A stretch of DNA of 64,000 nt from Clostridia bacterium (GTDB lineage: Bacteria; Bacillota; Clostridia; Christensenellales; Borkfalkiaceae), in contig JAIDVM010000031.1 of the NCBI GenBank assembly GCA_029059705.1, positions 1-64,000 on the forward strand, in the 5' to 3' direction. Position 1 is the first letter of the stretch. Every line of letters begins with the position of its first letter. Of the stretch, positions 54,410 to 61,928 are shown one piece after another. Under the pieces are notes generated by a model. The model was not told where the DNA came from. It did not search any database and worked only from the letters and a program-made list of their open reading frames with translations. A program made the translations under genes and the position numbers.

Positions 54410-57283
54410 TTAAACGTTGTAAAATTCTTCATAGCAAGCAAACATTTTCCATGCGCCAGTGTTAAGCCCGTCGTTTGCAAAGTTGCTGTTAAAGTTTTGA
54501 ATAAAGTTTGCCAACAGATTTACAAGCTCGGAAGAAGCTTCCAAAAGTCCGAAATCGGGGTCTGATTTTTTCTTGCCCGTCTTCGAAAGCGAAAGGAACT
54601 GCTTCATTCTCGTCGTGTTGTTTCCAAAATAGTTGGTGTTGTTTATCATCCATTCAAGCGAGTGGTTTTGCTGGTCGAAGAAGTTTCCGTGTACGAAGTC
54701 GATATAAATTTTAGAGCCGTACGAGTTGTTGACGTTGTGATAATAAATTCCGTCCTGACCCAAAATGGTGGGAACCGCAAGGTAGTAAACAAATCCGTCT
54801 AAGGTATAAGTCCATGCGCCTTCGCCGGTGGAGCAAACTTTAAACATGCTTGTGGATTTTTCTTCCAAAAGCTTTATCGTCAGTCTATATTCGCCGGGCT
54901 GTGTGGGAACCGCCGTGTCGCATTGAAGGAAATAAGTTCCCGCATCCAAAACCTGATATTTATAGATGTTTGACCTTTCCAGGGAGTTTCTGCTGAACAT
55001 GTCGTAGCGCAAGTCGATGTGTTCGTCAAAGATTAAGTCGCCAAAGGTGTTTCCGTTCGCTTTATAAAGCGCAACTCTGGGGTCGGTAGTCGTATCGTCG
55101 AAGGAAGTGGTAAACAGATAAATTCCCCTGCTGGGCAACGTTATTTTATACCAAAGTCCGCTGCCGTTTTCCGACGAGATAATTTTTGTTTTGTTTACGT
55201 CCAGCTCAAATTTGGAGCCTTGGAATACTACGTTATAAGCGTTCTCGGCTTTCAGTCCCTTAACGGGGTCTTTATATCTGTAGCAGTTGTCTTTATCCTC
55301 TTCGGCGCTTGCATACACGTCGTGTTTGTTGCCGAAATGGCGGTAGAAGTAGCAGAATTCAAGCCATTGGTCGTCGTAATAAGCATATTTTGCTTTGTCG
55401 CCGTCGTTTTTGTGTTCCTCGGCGTAAGCTTTTGCAAACTCGATTATGGCGTTTTTCAAATTTTGGGTCAACGGCGTAAGCTGGTTGTCGGAAAACTGTT
55501 GCAGGTAGTAGTTGGTTATAATCGTGTCGGTAACCGCCTCGTCGCCGTAATTAAATTTGAGTTTTCTGTCCTTTTCGGCGCTTTCATAGTTAGACATGTA
55601 CCAGTAAGAAATGTGATAGAGGGAGGAAGGTTGCATTTTTGCGCTGTCGGGTGTGAAACTGTCGGCGCCGAAGTGTCTTTCGCTCCAGGGTGAAACGTCT
55701 ATTATGTTTGCAAGCAGCAAATATTCTTCGCCTTGTTCGTCCGTGTAATAATAATAGCCGTCGTCTTTAATTTTAAAGCTGTCTTCCGGAATTCCGTAAG
55801 AACCGTTGTTAAGCGTTTTTCCGTCTATTACCGCAACGCGCTGGTCAATAGCCGTTTCGCTCTTTGTTACGTCGGTTATCGTAATGTTTCTTATCGAAGC
55901 CGTGTCGGTACCCGTATCCTGCAAGGGGTCTTTAATGTAAATGAACGAAAGCGAAATTGTAACCGTATGGTCGGCAACATATACGCCGTAATTTTGTACC
56001 CAGCCGTCCGTGCTGCCGCTTGTTCCCGTGGAATTGCCGCTGTGCTGACCGACTATCTGTCTGTTTACAAGCGCATATAAAACGTCGCAGCCCGCTTCGG
56101 TGTCAACCTTATATTCGTAAGAAAGCGCGTCGCCGCTGTTAAGCGTTATGTCCATATAAACCGTGGCGTAGGAGTAAGGTACTTTGCTGTTGGATGCGGT
56201 CATATAACCGCCGCCCTCGCCTATTATCCAAGGCCACGTATAAGGAACGTCCTTTTCGTTGGTTTCGGGTGTGAAATCGCCAACCTTTCCTTCGGTGCCT
56301 TCGCCGAGTACGTTCGCCTTAAATTCGGAAGACGCGGGCATTTCCACGCTGCCGTCAAATTTGGTGCGCTCCGAAGGCGTTTCGGGATTGTCGGAATTGG
56401 AAGGGTCGTCCTGAGTGTAGTCGTCGGACGAATATTTGTTGAAAAGCGCCTTCCATGTGGATTCCTGAGGAATACTCGATGAGTGTACTTCCGCAATTAC
56501 GCCGTATCTGTCGATAAAAACGGTGGTGGGGAAGGCGCTTACATTGAATGCGTTGGTTATTCCCGCGTTGTCGCGCGCCAGATGAAAGGTCAACTTCTGC
56601 TCGGACTGGAACTTTGAAATCGCCGCCGCGTCGTCTTGATAGTTAAGCGCGACAACGCTCACCGTGTCGGCATAAGACTTGTACGCAGCCTCGAGTGCGG
56701 GGAATTCCGCAACGCATGCGGGGCATTGCACGTACCAGAAGTTCAAAACGACCACGCGCTTTGTTTCAAAAAGCTCTTCAAGCGTAAACTGCGCGCCGTA
56801 GGTGTTGGTAAAGCTGAAGTTGTGCATTATATCCCCAAGGGCGTATTTCGTACCCGAAGTCATGGTGTTTGAAATGACTTTGGAGGAAATAACTACTTCG
56901 GCTCTTTCCTTGTCGGCGGTGGTTCTAAACGTGGTGCCCGCGGGAATGAAATACCCTTGCGGCAATTTTTCCTCGTCAACGACAAGCTGGTATTCGTCCG
57001 AAGGTAAACCGAACTCGATTAAGCCGTCGCTTGAAGAAATACCGGTCATTTTAACTTCGCCGTTTTTAACCGCGGATACGGTTACGTTGGAAAGCGAAAG
57101 CCCGCCAATCGATTTAACCGAAATTACGTATTTGCCTCTGTATTCCTCGCCGCCGTTTACCGTTCCGGGGTTTCTGAAATTCGGAGACATGCTTTTGCCG
57201 CCGCATGCGGCAACCGCCACGGCTACGCAAACCGTAAGGCAGGTAATCAACGCTGTTAAAAGTATTTTTCTTAACTTACTCAT
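54410..57283 (-). CDS. Lipoprotein with TlpA-like thioredoxin domain (CPAC) and PPC domain
   Basis: 957 aa. ATG 57283 is chosen for the AAGGAG 7 nt upstream; a TTG 18 nt earlier overlaps that site. Lipobox VAAC (Cys27). A prealbumin-like domain (about 50-135) leads into a TlpA/redoxin domain (about 145-285) with NFWYVQCPAC (Cys187, Cys190) and the cis-Pro segment FPTTVFIDRYG. A Ser/Asp-rich linker, a jelly-roll-like segment (about 340-475), the module shared with the 51788 product (DGYYYYTDEQGEEYLLLANII), and a PPC-like domain (about 690-800) follow. Outside the membrane it probably reduces or exchanges disulfides. The nearby polyferredoxin-thioredoxin is a natural electron donor (inference). 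Confidence 0.85.
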   Translation of the reverse strand: MSKLRKILLTALITCLTVCVAVAVAACGGKSMSPNFRNPGTVNGGEEYRGKYVISVKSIGGLSLSNVTVSAVKNGEVKMTGISSSDGLIEFGLPSDEYQLVVDEEKLPQGYFIPAGTTFRTTADKERAEVVISSKVISNTMTSGTKYALGDIMHNFSFTNTYGAQFTLEELFETKRVVVLNFWYVQCPACVAEFPALEAAYKSYADTVSVVALNYQDDAAAISKFQSEQKLTFHLARDNAGITNAFNVSAFPTTVFIDRYGVIAEVHSSSIPQESTWKALFNKYSSDDYTQDDPSNSDNPETPSERTKFDGSVEMPASSEFKANVLGEGTEGKVGDFTPETNEKDVPYTWPWIIGEGGGYMTASNSKVPYSYATVYMDITLNSGDALSYEYKVDTEAGCDVLYALVNRQIVGQHSGNSTGTSGSTDGWVQNYGVYVADHTVTISLSFIYIKDPLQDTGTDTASIRNITITDVTKSETAIDQRVAVIDGKTLNNGSYGIPEDSFKIKDDGYYYYTDEQGEEYLLLANIIDVSPWSERHFGADSFTPDSAKMQPSSLYHISYWYMSNYESAEKDRKLKFNYGDEAVTDTIITNYYLQQFSDNQLTPLTQNLKNAIIEFAKAYAEEHKNDGDKAKYAYYDDQWLEFCYFYRHFGNKHDVYASAEEDKDNCYRYKDPVKGLKAENAYNVVFQGSKFELDVNKTKIISSENGSGLWYKITLPSRGIYLFTTSFDDTTTDPRVALYKANGNTFGDLIFDEHIDLRYDMFSRNSLERSNIYKYQVLDAGTYFLQCDTAVPTQPGEYRLTIKLLEEKSTSMFKVCSTGEGAWTYTLDGFVYYLAVPTILGQDGIYYHNVNNSYGSKIYIDFVHGNFFDQQNHSLEWMINNTNYFGNNTTRMKQFLSLSKTGKKKSDPDFGLLEASSELVNLLANFIQNFNSNFANDGLNTGAWKMFACYEEFYNV

Positions 57284-57322
57284 TGTCTTTCTCCTTTTCA
57301 AGTTTCTATTCCTTATTATTTT

Positions 57323-57351
57323 AATATATTTATAATCTTAAATCAAGTAAA
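57323..57351 (-). promoter_or_regulatory. Promoter of the lipoprotein operon
   Basis: On the minus strand: TTTACT (57351-57346), 17 nt, TATATT (57328-57323). An overlapping alternative (TTGATT/TAAAAT) is shifted by about 5 nt. The leader would be about 33 nt. Confidence 0.55.
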
Positions 57352-57446
57352 TTGTCGATAAAAATACAAAATTTATTCAGTAACAACTAAAAAATTTTTC
57401 GGAAATTTATAATTATTCGCATAAAACATCAAAATGTATAAAATCC

Positions 57447-57475
57447 TTGACATTAGTTTAACTCAAAGTTATAAT
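57447..57475 (+). promoter_or_regulatory. Consensus sigma-A promoter of the M18 aminopeptidase gene
   Basis: TTGACA (57447-57452), a 17-nt spacer, TATAAT (57470-57475); both boxes are perfect. The expected +1 near 57482 leaves a 24-nt leader containing AAGGAGA. Confidence 0.92.
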
Positions 57476-57505
57476 ATTAACCGAAAAAATCAAAAGGAGA
57501 ATTTT

Positions 57506-58879
57506 ATGGATTTGAAATACGAACGCAAAAACGTTTATAAACAGGCCGACGGCAAAGAGCTTGAAAAAATTTACGACTTTGCCGAAGGCTATAAGGACTT
57601 TTTAAATAACTCCAAAACGGAGCGCGACGCGGCTTTGACCGCCAAAAAGCTTGCCGAGGAAAACGGCTTTAAGCCCTTTTCTTTTTCCGAAAAATTAAAG
57701 GCGGGGGACAAGAGATATTTTATTAACCGCCACAAAAACGTGTTCCTTATTTCGGTCGGCACCGAGGACGTTGCAAAGGACGGCGTAAGAATTATGGTTG
57801 CTCACGTCGATTCGCCCCGTCTTGACTTAAAGCCCAACCCCATGTTCGAGGACGCGGGGCTGTGCTATCTTAAAACGCACTATTACGGCGGCATAAAAAA
57901 GTATCAATGGACGGCAATTCCCCTTGCGCTCCACGGCGTGGTTATGCTCCCCGGCGGTGAAAGACGTGAAATCTGCGTGGGCGAGGACGAAAGCGACCCC
58001 GTTTTCTATATAACCGACATTTTGCCCCACTTGGGTGCTGAGCAGGCGTCAAAGCCCCTTTCTAAGGCAATCGACGGCGAAAGCTTAAACGCGGTAATAG
58101 GCGGGCTTCCCGCGGTTTCGGAAGAGGGCGAAGAGGAAAAGGAAGCGGTTAAATCGCAGATTTTAAAGCTTTTAAACCAAAAATACGGCATAACGGAAGT
58201 GGACTTTCAATGCTCGGAGCTGTGCTTCGTTCCCGCTGGCAAGGCGCGTGACGTCGGTTTTGACAAAGCGCTTATTTCGGCTTACGGTCACGATGACAAG
58301 GTTTGCGCTTATCCCGAAATGCGCGCGGTTTTCAAAAGCAATTCAAAGCACACCGTAATAGCCGTGTTCGCCGATAAGGAAGAGGTGGGCAGCGACGGCA
58401 CCACGGGCATGCAAAGCAAGGTAATTTCCGACGTAATCGAAACGGTTGCGGCTTCGTTTAAGGTAAACCCCATAGAAGTACGCTATAACTCTAAGTGCAT
58501 TTCCGCGGACGTAACCGCGGCTTACGACCCCGCGTTTTCTTCCGTTTTCGAAAGGCGCAACACCACGTTCATTTCGTGTGGCGCGGCGGTAAGCAAGTAT
58601 ACGGGCGCGCGCGGCAAGTCGTCCACGAACGACGCCGACGCCGAATATATGGGCTGGATTAGGGATATTTTTGACGCAAACGGCGTAACGTGGCAGGTTG
58701 GCGAGCTTGGCGCGGTTGACCAGGGCGGCGGCGGAACCGTTGCAAAATTCATTGCAAATTTGGGCATAGACACGGTGGACGTGGGCGTTCCCGTGCTTTC
58801 GATGCACGCTCCTTACGAGCTTATTTCAAAGGCGGATATTTATTCGCTGTATTTGGCTTGTTTAGCCTTTTGTAAGTAA
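57506..58879 (+). CDS. M18 family aminopeptidase
   Basis: 457 aa. ATG 57506 follows AAGGAGA by 5 nt; an earlier in-frame ATG (57434) lies upstream of the promoter and is rejected. The enzyme is a cytoplasmic zinc metalloaminopeptidase that removes N-terminal residues from peptides. Motifs: MVAHVDSPRLDLKP (His100, Asp102), DKEEVGSDGTTGMQS (Glu292, Glu293), SADVTAAYDP (Asp), and the final metal ligand in SMHAPYELI (His434). Length matches the family (about 430-480). It is monocistronic under a strong promoter and fits the end of the peptide pathway started by the surface protease and Opp. Confidence 0.95.
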   Translation: MDLKYERKNVYKQADGKELEKIYDFAEGYKDFLNNSKTERDAALTAKKLAEENGFKPFSFSEKLKAGDKRYFINRHKNVFLISVGTEDVAKDGVRIMVAHVDSPRLDLKPNPMFEDAGLCYLKTHYYGGIKKYQWTAIPLALHGVVMLPGGERREICVGEDESDPVFYITDILPHLGAEQASKPLSKAIDGESLNAVIGGLPAVSEEGEEEKEAVKSQILKLLNQKYGITEVDFQCSELCFVPAGKARDVGFDKALISAYGHDDKVCAYPEMRAVFKSNSKHTVIAVFADKEEVGSDGTTGMQSKVISDVIETVAASFKVNPIEVRYNSKCISADVTAAYDPAFSSVFERRNTTFISCGAAVSKYTGARGKSSTNDADAEYMGWIRDIFDANGVTWQVGELGAVDQGGGGTVAKFIANLGIDTVDVGVPVLSMHAPYELISKADIYSLYLACLAFCK

Positions 58880-58881
58880 GG

Positions 58882-59001
58882 CACGGGTTATAAACGTCGC
58901 AATACTGTGTTGTGCTTGCGTTTTCCTTGGGTCACGTACTTCTGTGTACGCTCCCCGTCGTCAAGCCGCGCACTCCTTGTCTTGCTTGTTTCTAACCCGT
59001 G
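58882..59001. repeat. Family B palindromic element (120 nt)
   Basis: Outer inverted repeats CACGGGTTA (58882-58890) and TAACCCGTG (59293 is not involved; the arm is 58993-59001). The central block 58932-58955 is identical to 25136-25159. The arms differ from those of the 25088 copy yet pair with each other, and the element again begins right after a stop codon. Confidence 0.75.
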
Positions 59002-59022
59002 GGTGTATCGGCTCCTGCAATA

Positions 59023-59130
59023 GATTCTTCGCTTCGCTCAGAATGACAATGCAATTTGTTATTCGTGTAATGCCATTCAAAATAATTTGTTATCTTTGAA
59101 TTTGTCATTCTGAGGCTTGCCGAAGAATCC
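59023..59130. repeat. Inverted pair of family A half-elements
   Basis: The reverse-oriented unit GATTCTTCGCTTCGCTCAGA... occupies 59023-59048 and the forward unit 59103-59130. The forward unit is identical over 28 nt to the copy inside the NusG-domain-II gene (19198-19225). Confidence 0.8.
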
Positions 59131-59183
59131 TTTAAAAGGGGAGCGTGGGAAGTATACGGTTAAGCGACTATCACAATAAAAAC

Positions 59184-59211
59184 AGCGGCGGACGCATTTG
59201 CGTCCGCCGCT
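59184..59211 (-). terminator. Terminator of the 59243 gene
   Basis: Perfect 12-bp stem AGCGGCGGACGC (59184-59195) / GCGTCCGCCGCT (59200-59211), loop ATTT, followed on the minus strand by GTTTTTATT. It may also stop transcripts arriving from the aminopeptidase gene. Confidence 0.85.
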
Positions 59212-59242
59212 TAAATTATATCAAATTAAAGTTTAACAAATT

Positions 59243-60622
59243 TTATTTTCCGCTTAAATCCTCGCTGGGAACAAAGCTGTAAACTTCTTTTAAAACCCTG
59301 CGCACGAACAGCTTGTATTTATTCGCGCCCGATTCGAACAGCACAAAAACTCTGTCGCCCGAAACGCACAAGCCTTCGGACATGGAGGGAATAGAATACT
59401 CCTTTAAAAGGCTGCCGCTGTCAACAAAGAAAACCTTCATTGCGCTGCGGTTTAAATTGTTTTCGGTTGCGGGCGCGCCCGTAGTGGTGGTTATGCCCTT
59501 ATATTCGAAATACTTTTCGTCCTTGTTGAAGTTGCGGAAGGTTTTATAATAATTACTGCTGCTTACGGTGCCGCTTTGATAGCTCTGCTGCGGGTTTATC
59601 TCGCTCCAATCGTAATAATAGAGTTTGGAATTTTTCAGCCCGTAGCTCTGCGAAAGTACCAGCTTGTCGTCAAGTTCGGTTCTTGTCGAGCCGTCGGTGT
59701 TTGTCATGGTTTTCGTCTTGTGTATGCGTGCAAACCCTTGAATTTCGCCCGGAATAGAGTAAATGTTCTGAACTTCGGGCACTCTGTTTCTGTCCTGCTC
59801 TCTAAGTCTTTCCGAGCTTATGCAGTTCAGCCCCGTTATGTTCGTTTCGTTAGTCATGGTGGTGGAGGGGTTTACGCTGTATTCGTAAACGAAAGCCGTG
59901 TTATAGTCGCCGTTTATGGTTTCGCCTTGGTGGCTTTCGTCCGTTTTATAAGCGTTCCCGCGCGAAAATTCGCCAACGTAAAGCTTGTCCCCCTGCAACT
60001 CGTTATAGCTCTCGTTGTATCTTTCGTCACGGTAGTAATAAAGGAAAGCCGCCCTGCCGTTTGCATTGAACTTTGAGGTTAAGTCGATTTCGCCGTTTTC
60101 ATGCGCTTTAACTATAATTTCGCGCCCGATTTTATAATCGTAGGTTTTGTCCGTCGTCTTTGCGCAATAAACGTAGCCGTCCTCGCCCTCGGTCGAGCAC
60201 ACCCAAAAAAAGTAACCGTTGGTTGCCACGCCGCCGCAATGACCGTCGTAATAACCGTCGCCGCCCACGTTTTTCATGGTAACGTAGCCGATATAGCCCT
60301 TGGTTTTGCCCACGACGTAAATGCGGGAGGGGGCGTTTTTAAAGTAAGAGCTTATAAAAAAGTACTCGTCGCCCTCGTAGGTTTCCGTATTTTTGGTTCC
60401 GTCCTCGTTTTCGGTTTCAACCTTAAATTCCTTTGTTTCCCAGTTCGCTATGCCTTGCGGGCACGCGCCGTCGGCAAGCCCCGGTATTTCGAATTCCGCA
60501 TTAAAGGTGCCGTCGAACTGCGGATAGGTGTCGCCCCAGTACCACAAAAGCAAAAAGGTTGCAAGCACCACTACCGCCGAAAAAATAACTATTCCCGTTA
60601 CAAACAGCTTTTTATTCTTCAT
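59243..60622 (-). CDS. Membrane-anchored propeller-like extracytoplasmic protein
   Basis: 459 aa. The first convincing start is ATG 60622, with GGAGCGG about 7 nt upstream and the signal-anchor (KNKKLFVTGIVIFSAVVVLATFLLLWYW) directly after; in-frame starts further upstream have no such support. The outside part begins with a segment typical of propeller proteins (DGACPQGIANW...YFFISSYFKNAPSRIYVVGKTKG), followed by VTMKN..GHCGGVATNGYFFWVCS and later IPGEIQGFARI. It ends with DSGSLLKEYSIPSMSEGLCVSGDRVFVLFESG. This alternation of PQG/GxA and Y-strand blocks suggests a beta-propeller. No catalytic motif is seen and the function is unknown. Confidence 0.75.
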   Translation of the reverse strand: MKNKKLFVTGIVIFSAVVVLATFLLLWYWGDTYPQFDGTFNAEFEIPGLADGACPQGIANWETKEFKVETENEDGTKNTETYEGDEYFFISSYFKNAPSRIYVVGKTKGYIGYVTMKNVGGDGYYDGHCGGVATNGYFFWVCSTEGEDGYVYCAKTTDKTYDYKIGREIIVKAHENGEIDLTSKFNANGRAAFLYYYRDERYNESYNELQGDKLYVGEFSRGNAYKTDESHQGETINGDYNTAFVYEYSVNPSTTMTNETNITGLNCISSERLREQDRNRVPEVQNIYSIPGEIQGFARIHKTKTMTNTDGSTRTELDDKLVLSQSYGLKNSKLYYYDWSEINPQQSYQSGTVSSSNYYKTFRNFNKDEKYFEYKGITTTTGAPATENNLNRSAMKVFFVDSGSLLKEYSIPSMSEGLCVSGDRVFVLFESGANKYKLFVRRVLKEVYSFVPSEDLSGK

Positions 60623-60654
60623 TTTTAAGCCGCTCCAAAATAATATTCCATTTA

Positions 60655-60683
60655 ATTTTATCAAATTTCGACGATAAATGCAA
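60655..60683 (-). promoter_or_regulatory. Possible promoter of the 59243 gene
   Basis: On the minus strand: TTGCAT (60683-60678), 17 nt, TAAAAT (60660-60655). The -35 box is weak; the -10 matches five of six positions. Confidence 0.35.
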
Positions 60684-60701
60684 TTAATTTGCAGCGGTTT
60701 T

Positions 60702-61061
60702 TCAGCCAAAAAGTCTTTTTAAAATTACGCCGAATATAAACGTTGCCAGCGCGCCGATAAAAGCGAGAAAAATTTTAAAGGTAACGTCGCGTTGCTTTTG
60801 CTTTGCCGTGCGCTTAAACGCAAACCCGCTTTCTTTTAAATTAATAACGTACATCTTCTCGCCCTTGCGCTCAGAAGAAATTATGTCAAAGTATCCGTCG
60901 CACTTTAAGGCGTATAAAATATCTTCGAGCCGTTCGGCGGTGTATTTGTGCTTTGCGGGCAAAACGGACAGTATGTCAAGCGGCGAAACAAGGCACCCCT
61001 CCGTGCCGTCGCAAAGCGAATAAACTGCCGCCATAACCTCGTTTTCGTAACGGTTCAGCAT
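60702..61061 (-). CDS. Winged-helix-like protein with C-terminal membrane helix
   Basis: 119 aa. Residues 1-75 look like a small helical DNA-binding or protein-binding winged helix (LEDILYALKCDGYFDIISSERKGEKMYVINL). A basic stretch (KRTAKQKQRD) and one membrane helix (FKIFLAFIGALATFIFGVIL) follow. It overlaps the upstream gene by 7 nt and resembles that gene's product in layout and in the second half of the wing region. Function unknown; a membrane-tethered regulator is one possibility. Confidence 0.65.
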   Translation of the reverse strand: MLNRYENEVMAAVYSLCDGTEGCLVSPLDILSVLPAKHKYTAERLEDILYALKCDGYFDIISSERKGEKMYVINLKESGFAFKRTAKQKQRDVTFKIFLAFIGALATFIFGVILKRLFG

Positions 61062-61453
61062 TTAAAAACCGCCGTAATTATTCCCGCAAGAACGCTCCCG
61101 AGCGCGCCGCCAAAAAACGCCGCCAAAAACGTAAATAAATAACGCTTTTTTTGCGGAGTTTCGCTTACGGTAGCCGTTTCCGCCGCGCTTTCGCAAGCGG
61201 AGGGGGCGGGGAGGGGTTCGGGTTCGTATTTTTTCAGCGAAGCCGCGCAATATAAATCCCCGCTCGAATACCTTAAATCGATAAACCCGCCCGAAACGAG
61301 ATTTTTTAAAGCTTTTTTAAGCTCGGTTTCGTTTTTTTCGGCGTCTTCGGGGAAGTCCTCAAAAAATTCGTCCTCGGAAATGATAACGTATCTCCCCAAG
61401 GGCGCAAGCGAACAAATTTTATTTAGCACCGCAACGCAAATTCTGTCCATCAT
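61055..61453 (-). CDS. Winged-helix-like protein with C-terminal membrane segment
   Basis: 132 aa. Two adjacent ATGs (61453 and 61450) could start it; neither has a Shine-Dalgarno sequence. The N-terminal 75 residues (ELKKALKNLVSGGFIDLRYSSGDLYCAASL) mirror the winged-helix-like part of the next gene. A Pro/Glu/Ala/Ser linker of about 25 residues follows, then a Gly-rich membrane helix (LFTFLAAFFGGALGSVLAGII). It begins after a strong terminator, so it should have its own promoter, which I could not define. Function unknown. Confidence 0.6.
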   Translation of the reverse strand: MMDRICVAVLNKICSLAPLGRYVIISEDEFFEDFPEDAEKNETELKKALKNLVSGGFIDLRYSSGDLYCAASLKKYEPEPLPAPSACESAAETATVSETPQKKRYLFTFLAAFFGGALGSVLAGIITAVFKC

Positions 61454-61488
61454 TATAAATAATGTCAATTTTCCGCGCTTTTTATACC

Positions 61489-61524
61489 TGAAAAAAACCG
61501 CCCGAACAAAAGGTTCGGGCGGTT
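61489..61524 (-). terminator. Terminator of the rqcH operon
   Basis: Perfect 12-bp stem AACCGCCCGAAC (61496-61507) / GTTCGGGCGGTT (61513-61524) with a 5-nt loop, followed on the minus strand by seven T residues. Confidence 0.92.
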
Positions 61525-61555
61525 ACGGTTAAATTTTTAATCAGTCCATCCGCTC

Positions 61556-61580
61556 GTCATTCTGAGCGCAGCGAATAATC
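61556..61580. repeat. Family A palindromic half-element
   Basis: GTCATTCTGAGCGCAGCG continuing into AATAATC, the same terminal motif as the other copies. It lies between the 61590 stop codon and the operon terminator. Confidence 0.7.
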
Positions 61581-61589
61581 TTTTAACTT

Positions 61590-61928
61590 TTAATTCCCCG
61601 TCGAGGCGTAAATTATTCCGCCTATAAAAAATCCGACGAATACGGCAAGCAGAATATAAGCGGCAACGGTAACGTATAAAACCGCCTTAAAATTATTTTT
61701 CTTTTTTTGCGTTGCCAAAAACGCCAGCGAGGCAAGTGCGCACAAAACGGCGGCAATCAGCCCGTACACGCCGAAAATATTCGGCAGGCACAGCGTTAAA
61801 ACAAACAGCGCAAGCCCGACTGCCGAAGCCGCCGCGCCCACCCAAAAATAAACCGTAGCGTCGCTTTCGGGCAAGGAGTTCACTTTTTTCAACTCGTCTT
61901 TTTTATCGTTGTTTTCTTTTTCGTTCAT
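61590..61928 (-). CDS. Small membrane protein downstream of rqcH
   Basis: 112 aa. A charged N-terminus (NEKENNDKKDELKKV) is followed by three predicted membrane helices. Its ATG overlaps the rqcH stop by 4 nt (ATGA type), so it is translated with rqcH. I do not recognise a family. Confidence 0.75.
   Translation of the reverse strand: MNEKENNDKKDELKKVNSLPESDATVYFWVGAAASAVGLALFVLTLCLPNIFGVYGLIAAVLCALASLAFLATQKKKNNFKAVLYVTVAAYILLAVFVGFFIGGIIYASTGN

Larger units (their letters stand above)
58880..59242. other. Convergent intergenic region made of repeats
   Basis: No gene seen. It holds a family B element (58882-59001), an inverted pair of family A half-elements (59023-59048 and 59103-59130), and a terminator hairpin (59184-59211). 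Confidence 0.7.

Noticed and set aside
61440-61475. Leaderless promoter for the 61055 gene (TTGACA and TATAAT just before its ATG)
   Set aside because: The two boxes are only 5 nt apart and the TATAAT touches the start codon, so the geometry does not work.
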